From the NCBI GenBank assembly GCA_964576115.1, contig CAZNUA010000047.1:1-26948 (forward strand): 26,948 nucleotides of DNA. The letters are read 5' to 3'. This document shows, piece by piece, positions 22,721-26,948 of this stretch. Both the position numbers and the translations under genes were made by a program. Every line of letters starts with the position of its first letter. Position 1 is the first letter of the stretch. The notes under the pieces are model-generated. The model was not told the DNA's origin. It ran no database searches and saw only the letters and a list, made by a program, of their open reading frames with translations. The DNA comes from CAYSYY01 sp964576115 [NCBI: uncultured Gemmatimonadota bacterium]. GTDB taxonomy: Bacteria; Blakebacterota; Blakebacteria; Blakebacterales.

Positions 22721-24183
22721 GTGGAACCGATCTGACCGTGCTGATCGTCTATCTCGGGTTGACTCTCGGGCTCGGGCTCCGGCTCGGCGGGAGGCAGCGA
22801 ACCGCAACCGATTACTTTCTCGGCGGTCGGCAACTGCCCTGGCTGGCGGTGGCCTTTTCGGTCGTCGCCACCGAGACCAGCACTCTGACCGTCATCAGCG
22901 TTCCCGGTCTGGCCTATGCGGGAGACATGACCTTCCTGCAACTGGCCTTCGGGTATGTGATCGGGCGGATCGTCATCGCGTTCCTGCTCCTGCCCGCATA
23001 TGTGCGCGGCGAGGCTGAAACCGCCTATGCCTTTCTCGGATCCCGGTTCGGCCGCACCCCGCAGTCGACCGCCTCGGTCCTCTTTATCGTTACCCGGGTG
23101 CTGGCCGACGGAGTACGCCTGTTCGCGACCGCCATTCCCCTGGCCCTGATCACCGGCTGGTCGTACGGTCTCTGCATTCTGGCGATCGGTGCCATCACGG
23201 TGGCCTACACCTGGGCCGGAGGTATCCGTTCGGTGGTCTGGCTCGATGCGCTCCAGCTCGTTCTCTACGTCGGCGGGGCGTTGATCGCTCTCTGGATTCT
23301 CCTGGTCGTGCTGGGTGGCTGGGAGGGAGTCGTGAGCCTGCTCCCGGCGGGCAAGCTCCGGGTCATCGATCCCGGTCTCGGCGAGGGACTGCGCGGCCTG
23401 TTGAGCGGCGGGTACCGCCTGCCCGCCGCGGTCGTGGGCGGAGCTTTCCTGAGCATGGCCAGTCACGGTACCGATCAGCTTCTGGTTCAGCGCCTGCTGG
23501 CTACCCGTGGATTGCGGCAGGCCCAGGCGGCCTTGATCGCCAGCGGTGTACTGGTGGTGCTGCAGTTCGCGCTCTTCCTGGTTCTGGGGGCGACCCTGCA
23601 CGCCTTTTACGCCGGGGCGGCGATGCCCTCCGATGAGGTCTTCCCCCGCTTCATCGTCGAGGCTCTGCCGCCGGGCCTGTCGGGGCTGATGCTGGCGGCC
23701 ATTTTCGCCGCCGCCATGAGCACGTTGAGTTCGAGCCTCAATTCCCTGGCCAGCAGCACCGTCTTCGATCTGGGGCGCCGGCGGTCCAGCCGAATGGCCG
23801 CAGAGACCGACCGCGACCTGCGGCGGGGCCGGCTGAGTACTCTTCTCTGGGCGGTCGTGCTCGTCGGCGGCGCCATGCTCTTCCGTTCGACCGAAAACCC
23901 TGTGGTCGAGATCGGTCTCTCGATCGCGTCGGTCACCTATGGCGGTTTCCTGGGTGTCTTTCTGCTCGGTCGGTTGACCCGGGTGCCCGGCGAACGGGCG
24001 GCGATGGTCGCTCTGCTCGGCGGGGTTGTCACGGCCGGCGCCCTGGCGCTGGGGACCAACCTCTTCTGGGTCTGGCTGGTGCCCTTCGGTTGCACCGTTT
24101 CGTTTACTCTCGGCTGGTTCGTCGGACGTCTGCCACATGCCGCGGCTCCACCGCCGACCGAGGTGTCGGAAAGGACATTCTGA
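22717..24183 (+). CDS. Sodium:solute symporter (SSS/SGLT family), possible muropeptide-sugar importer
   Basis: A 488-residue polytopic inner-membrane protein with about 12-13 hydrophobic helices. The opening LTVLIVYLGLTLGLGLRLGG, the LGGRQLPWLAVAFSVVATETS segment and the sodium-site helix GLMLAAIFAAAMSTLSSSLNSLAS (Ser338/Ser339 region) are SSS family features. It starts with GTG overlapping the anmK stop (GTGA), so it is translationally coupled. The substrate cannot be read from sequence. Its position directly behind anmK makes anhydro-MurNAc, its disaccharide or another amino sugar the best guess (inference). Confidence 0.88.
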   Translation: MSGTDLTVLIVYLGLTLGLGLRLGGRQRTATDYFLGGRQLPWLAVAFSVVATETSTLTVISVPGLAYAGDMTFLQLAFGYVIGRIVIAFLLLPAYVRGEAETAYAFLGSRFGRTPQSTASVLFIVTRVLADGVRLFATAIPLALITGWSYGLCILAIGAITVAYTWAGGIRSVVWLDALQLVLYVGGALIALWILLVVLGGWEGVVSLLPAGKLRVIDPGLGEGLRGLLSGGYRLPAAVVGGAFLSMASHGTDQLLVQRLLATRGLRQAQAALIASGVLVVLQFALFLVLGATLHAFYAGAAMPSDEVFPRFIVEALPPGLSGLMLAAIFAAAMSTLSSSLNSLASSTVFDLGRRRSSRMAAETDRDLRRGRLSTLLWAVVLVGGAMLFRSTENPVVEIGLSIASVTYGGFLGVFLLGRLTRVPGERAAMVALLGGVVTAGALALGTNLFWVWLVPFGCTVSFTLGWFVGRLPHAAAPPPTEVSERTF

Positions 24184-26798
24184 TGATGACACACACTGCG
24201 ATCCGCTCGCTCCGGAACCCGATCGACGGGTATCCCGTTCTCCCGGTACTCGTCTGTGCGATCGTCCTGTGCCTGTCCGGTCCGGCGAAGAGTCAGGGGC
24301 AGACGGGTGGTGACCCTTTCCCCACCATCGAGACGAAGACCGCCGGCATGACGGCCAGGCCCGGTTTCTTCACCCTCTATTGGGATGAAGCCACCGGTCA
24401 TCTCTTCTGGGAAATCGATCGTTTCGAAGAAGAATTTCTCTACGCGGTCTCCCTGGCGGCCGGACTGGGCAGCAATCCGGTCGGGCTCGACCGCGGACAG
24501 CTGGGATCCAGTCACATCCTCTTCGCCCGGCGGGTCGGTCCCCGGGTGTTGCTGATCGAACCGAACTACGGCTTCCGGGCCACCCACGACGATCGGGCCG
24601 TAGCCCGGGCGGTTTCCGAAACCTTTGCTCCTTCGACCCTCTGGGGCTTTCCGATTGCAGCCGAGACCGGGGAGCGGGTTCTGGTCGATGCCACCGATTT
24701 CTTCATGCAGGATGCCCACGGCGCCGCCGCCCGGCTATCGGGGGGCGGGGCTGTCTACCGGCTTGATCCGAGCCGCAGCGTCTTTCACCTGTCCCGCACG
24801 AAGGTCTTCGACTTCAACTGCGAGATCGAAACCTGGTTGACATTCACTGCCGTCGGGGCGAACCGCGAAATCCGCGGCAATGCTCCCAGTGCCAACGCAG
24901 TCACCCTGCGTGAGCACCATTCTCTGGTCGAACTTCCCGGGCCGGGCTATGAGCCGCGCGAGGCCGATCCCCGGGTCAGCGCCGGGGCCATCACCGTGCA
25001 CGATTTCGGCGCCGCGGTCGACGAGCCGATCGTGCGCCGCTATGTGCGTCGTCACCGACTCATCAAGCGCAATCCGCGCGCGGCGAGATCGGAGCCGGTC
25101 GAACCGATCGTCTACTACGTCGATCCGGGAGCCCCCGAACCGATCCGCACAGCGCTCGTCGAGGGGGCGGCCTGGTGGAACGAAGCGTTTGAATTCGCCG
25201 GTTTCATCGACGCTTTCCAGGTGCGGGTACTGCCCGACGGAGCCGACCCCCAGGACCTGCGCTACAACATGATCCATTTCACCAACCGTTCCGAACGGGG
25301 CTGGTCGTACGGCGGCTCGGTCATAGACCCGCGTACCGGCGAGATCATCAAGGGCAATGTCAACCTGGGGGCTCTACGCCTGCGTCAGGATCAGCTCCTG
25401 GCCCGGGGATTGGTGCCGCAGTTCGCGTCCGCAGCCGGCGTGGCGACCGACTGGAGCCTGGCGGGTCTCGAGGCCTCTGACGGTCCCGATGCCGGTTACC
25501 TGGCGGCCTTTGACCCGGCCACCGATGCGGTTGAACTGGCCCTGGCCCGCGTGCGTCAGCTCTCCTGCCACGAGGTGGGCCATACTCTCGGTTTCGGACA
25601 CAACTACGCCGCCAGCACCTGCGGGCGGGCGAGTGTAATGGATTATCCGGCCCCGACGGTGACAATCACCCGTGGCCGTATCGATCTTTCGGACGCCTAC
25701 CCGGTCGGAGTGGGGGAATATGACAAGTACGCCGTGAAGTGGCTCTACGCCGAGTTCGGCCCCGGCGCCGACGAGCAGACCGAACTCGACCGGATCATCC
25801 ACGAACGGATCGAAGCAGGCATCCGCTATGCGGCCGACGCCGAGGCCACCCCGATGGGGGCCGCTCACCCCTTTGCGGCCCAGTGGGACAACGGTGCCGA
25901 TCCGGCCGCCTACCTCGAACACGAGATCGAGGTGCGCCGGCTCGGGCTGGAGGCTTTCGGCGAGGCCAATGTCCGACCGGGCTCGCCCCTGGCGGCGCTC
26001 GAAGAGGTGCTGGTGCCGCTCTACCTGCACCACCGGTACCAGGTCAAAGCCGCCGCCCACTCGATCGGCGGGGCGCTCTACGAATACGCCCTGCGTGGAG
26101 ACGGGCAGACTCCGCTCGAGATCGTTGCACCGGAGAAGCAGCGGGAAGCCCTGGCCCTCGTTCTGGCAACCCTCGAGCCCGATTTTCTGGCTCTACCGGA
26201 GCGGATCCTGGCTCTGATTCCTCCCCGGGCTGCAGGGATGATTCGCGGCGAGACCTTTACGTCGAGCACCGCTCCCCTGCTCGATCCGATCGGCATGGCG
26301 GCCACCGCGGCCGATCTGACAACGGCCCTGATCGTGCAGCCCGAGCGGATGGCCCGGCTCGTCACCTTCCATGCCCGTCAGGATCGCTACCCGGGTCTGG
26401 AGGAGGTCATCGAGGCTCTGCTCGATGCGACCTGGTACGCTCCGGTGCCGGATGACGCCTACCGGACGAAAATCCTCGAGGCGGTGCAACAGGTCGTTCT
26501 CGACCGGCTGACAGGCGCCGCGGGAAGCGCGGGGTGCACCCCGGCTGTTCGGGCGGTCCTCAACGCCGAACTCCACGCTCTCTTCGACCGGATCGAGGCC
26601 CAGACCGACCGCAGTCCCTTTCGTCAGTTGGCTCTCGAGGAACTGGCTCGCTGGTTCGCCCGGCCGGAAGGTCTCACTCCTGCGAGCGGGGTACCCCCGA
26701 TCCCGCAGGGGAGTCCGATCGGCACCCTGCCCCCGCCGGCTGTCCCGCCGGGGAGCCCGATCGGCGCCGTGTCCCCCCCGGCTGTCCCTCTTGTGTGA
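24183..26798 (+). CDS. Secreted zinc-dependent metalloprotease, DUF5117/DUF4953 type
   Basis: An 871-residue protein with a signal peptide (hydrophobic core about 18-33, cut near AKS-Q). The N-terminal half (about 60-290) has the GFFTLYWDEATGHLFWEI and QLGSSHILFARRVGPRVLLIEPN segments typical of DUF5117-containing proteins. The metzincin-like zinc site is HEVGHTLGFGH (His463, Glu464, His467, His473), followed by HNY and a Met-turn-like SVMDYPAP (Met486). The long C-terminal helical part belongs to the same architecture. It is likely periplasmic or surface exposed; substrates of this family are unknown. It starts at ATG 24183, overlapping the symporter stop by 1 bp (TGATG). The last 35 residues are a proline-rich tail with two copies of a 14-residue repeat. 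Confidence 0.88.
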   Translation: MMTHTAIRSLRNPIDGYPVLPVLVCAIVLCLSGPAKSQGQTGGDPFPTIETKTAGMTARPGFFTLYWDEATGHLFWEIDRFEEEFLYAVSLAAGLGSNPVGLDRGQLGSSHILFARRVGPRVLLIEPNYGFRATHDDRAVARAVSETFAPSTLWGFPIAAETGERVLVDATDFFMQDAHGAAARLSGGGAVYRLDPSRSVFHLSRTKVFDFNCEIETWLTFTAVGANREIRGNAPSANAVTLREHHSLVELPGPGYEPREADPRVSAGAITVHDFGAAVDEPIVRRYVRRHRLIKRNPRAARSEPVEPIVYYVDPGAPEPIRTALVEGAAWWNEAFEFAGFIDAFQVRVLPDGADPQDLRYNMIHFTNRSERGWSYGGSVIDPRTGEIIKGNVNLGALRLRQDQLLARGLVPQFASAAGVATDWSLAGLEASDGPDAGYLAAFDPATDAVELALARVRQLSCHEVGHTLGFGHNYAASTCGRASVMDYPAPTVTITRGRIDLSDAYPVGVGEYDKYAVKWLYAEFGPGADEQTELDRIIHERIEAGIRYAADAEATPMGAAHPFAAQWDNGADPAAYLEHEIEVRRLGLEAFGEANVRPGSPLAALEEVLVPLYLHHRYQVKAAAHSIGGALYEYALRGDGQTPLEIVAPEKQREALALVLATLEPDFLALPERILALIPPRAAGMIRGETFTSSTAPLLDPIGMAATAADLTTALIVQPERMARLVTFHARQDRYPGLEEVIEALLDATWYAPVPDDAYRTKILEAVQQVVLDRLTGAAGSAGCTPAVRAVLNAELHALFDRIEAQTDRSPFRQLALEELARWFARPEGLTPASGVPPIPQGSPIGTLPPPAVPPGSPIGAVSPPAVPLV
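26708..26791 (+). repeat. Two tandem 42-bp repeats at the 3' end of the metalloprotease gene
   Basis: Units 26708-26749 and 26750-26791 are near-identical and in frame. They encode GSPIGTLPPPAVPP and GSPIGAVSPPAVPL, a 14-residue proline-rich unit forming the protein's C-terminus. Copy number may vary between strains (inference). Confidence 0.8.
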
Positions 26799-26903
26799 TC
26801 GAGGGGCGAGCGCAGACTGCAGCCGATGGATTACTCCGACAGGCTCCAGACAGAGCGAAGACGCGCAAGGGCGTCCGAAGGCACGGGAAGGAACACTGAG
26901 CGG

Positions 26904-26948
26904 ATGAAACGCCGGGAATTCATCGAACGAACCGCTGCCGGGAGTGCC
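26904..26948 (+). CDS. Start of a Tat-exported protein (partial, runs off the window)
   Basis: Only 15 codons are visible: MKRREFIERTAAGSA. The RREF pair at the start of a Ser/Ala-rich stretch is a twin-arginine signal, of the type common on exported oxidoreductases (Gfo/Idh type) and sugar isomerase/epimerase-like proteins. An in-frame ATG at 26826 could add 26 residues, but MKRREF at 26904 is the normal family-type start. It lies 105 bp after the metalloprotease, so it may belong to the same transcript. Product cannot be named. Confidence 0.6.
   Translation, partial: MKRREFIERTAAGSA

Noticed and set aside
22549-24192. Long open frame (547 codons) on the minus strand opposite anmK and the symporter
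   Set aside because: The sense strand encodes a clear SSS symporter and AnmK. The antisense product is low-complexity, Gln/Glu/Gly/Arg-rich and has no signal or motif.

Overview
The window is GC-rich, densely coded DNA from a Gram-negative (diderm) bacterium: it holds two lipoproteins, three predicted outer-membrane beta-barrels, a Tat-type signal at the right edge and many overlapping start/stop codons. A large zinc metalloprotease of the DUF5117/DUF4953 type, a short four-cysteine L28 and M99/Cds6-type cell-wall genes would suit an FCB-related or Gemmatimonadota/Latescibacterota-like lineage. This placement is inference; no rRNA is present to fix it. No mobile element, CRISPR array or tRNA was found.

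Layout. 1-886 (-): 5' part of a GHMP kinase closely resembling plant glucuronokinase. 987-1493 (+): DUF3332 lipoprotein. 1581-7630 (-): one operon, read right to left, of an Rrf2 regulator, pyruvate dehydrogenase E1 alpha, E1 beta, E2, dihydrolipoyl dehydrogenase and a lipoate-protein ligase-like protein. It has a clear promoter whose 5' end carries a palindrome enclosing the rrf2 ribosome binding site. 8042-8653 (+): Mn-type superoxide dismutase, transcribed divergently from that operon across a 411-bp control region. 8737-9738 (-): secreted TPR protein. 9916-12454 (+): AI-2E family permease plus two translationally coupled beta-barrel proteins. 12552-12740 (-): ribosomal protein L28. 12900-16433 (+): a beta-barrel protein, RecG and an RlmB-type rRNA methyltransferase. 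16574-17427 (+): a cold shock protein and a lipoprotein with a thioredoxin-like fold that has lost its cysteines.

17539-26798 (+) is the most interesting part. Six genes, five of them joined by 1-4 bp overlaps, encode a Csd6-like YkuD protein with two NTF2-like domains, a single-pass membrane protein, a Csd4-like M99 D,L-carboxypeptidase, AnmK (anhydro-MurNAc kinase), a sodium:solute symporter and a secreted zinc metalloprotease. In Helicobacter, Csd4 and Csd6 trim peptidoglycan stem peptides to set cell curvature. Here both types sit with a murein-recycling kinase and a transporter, which suggests a combined cell-shape and wall-recycling module. A promoter with a palindrome over its -35 box precedes it. 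At 26904 a Tat-exported protein begins and runs off the window.
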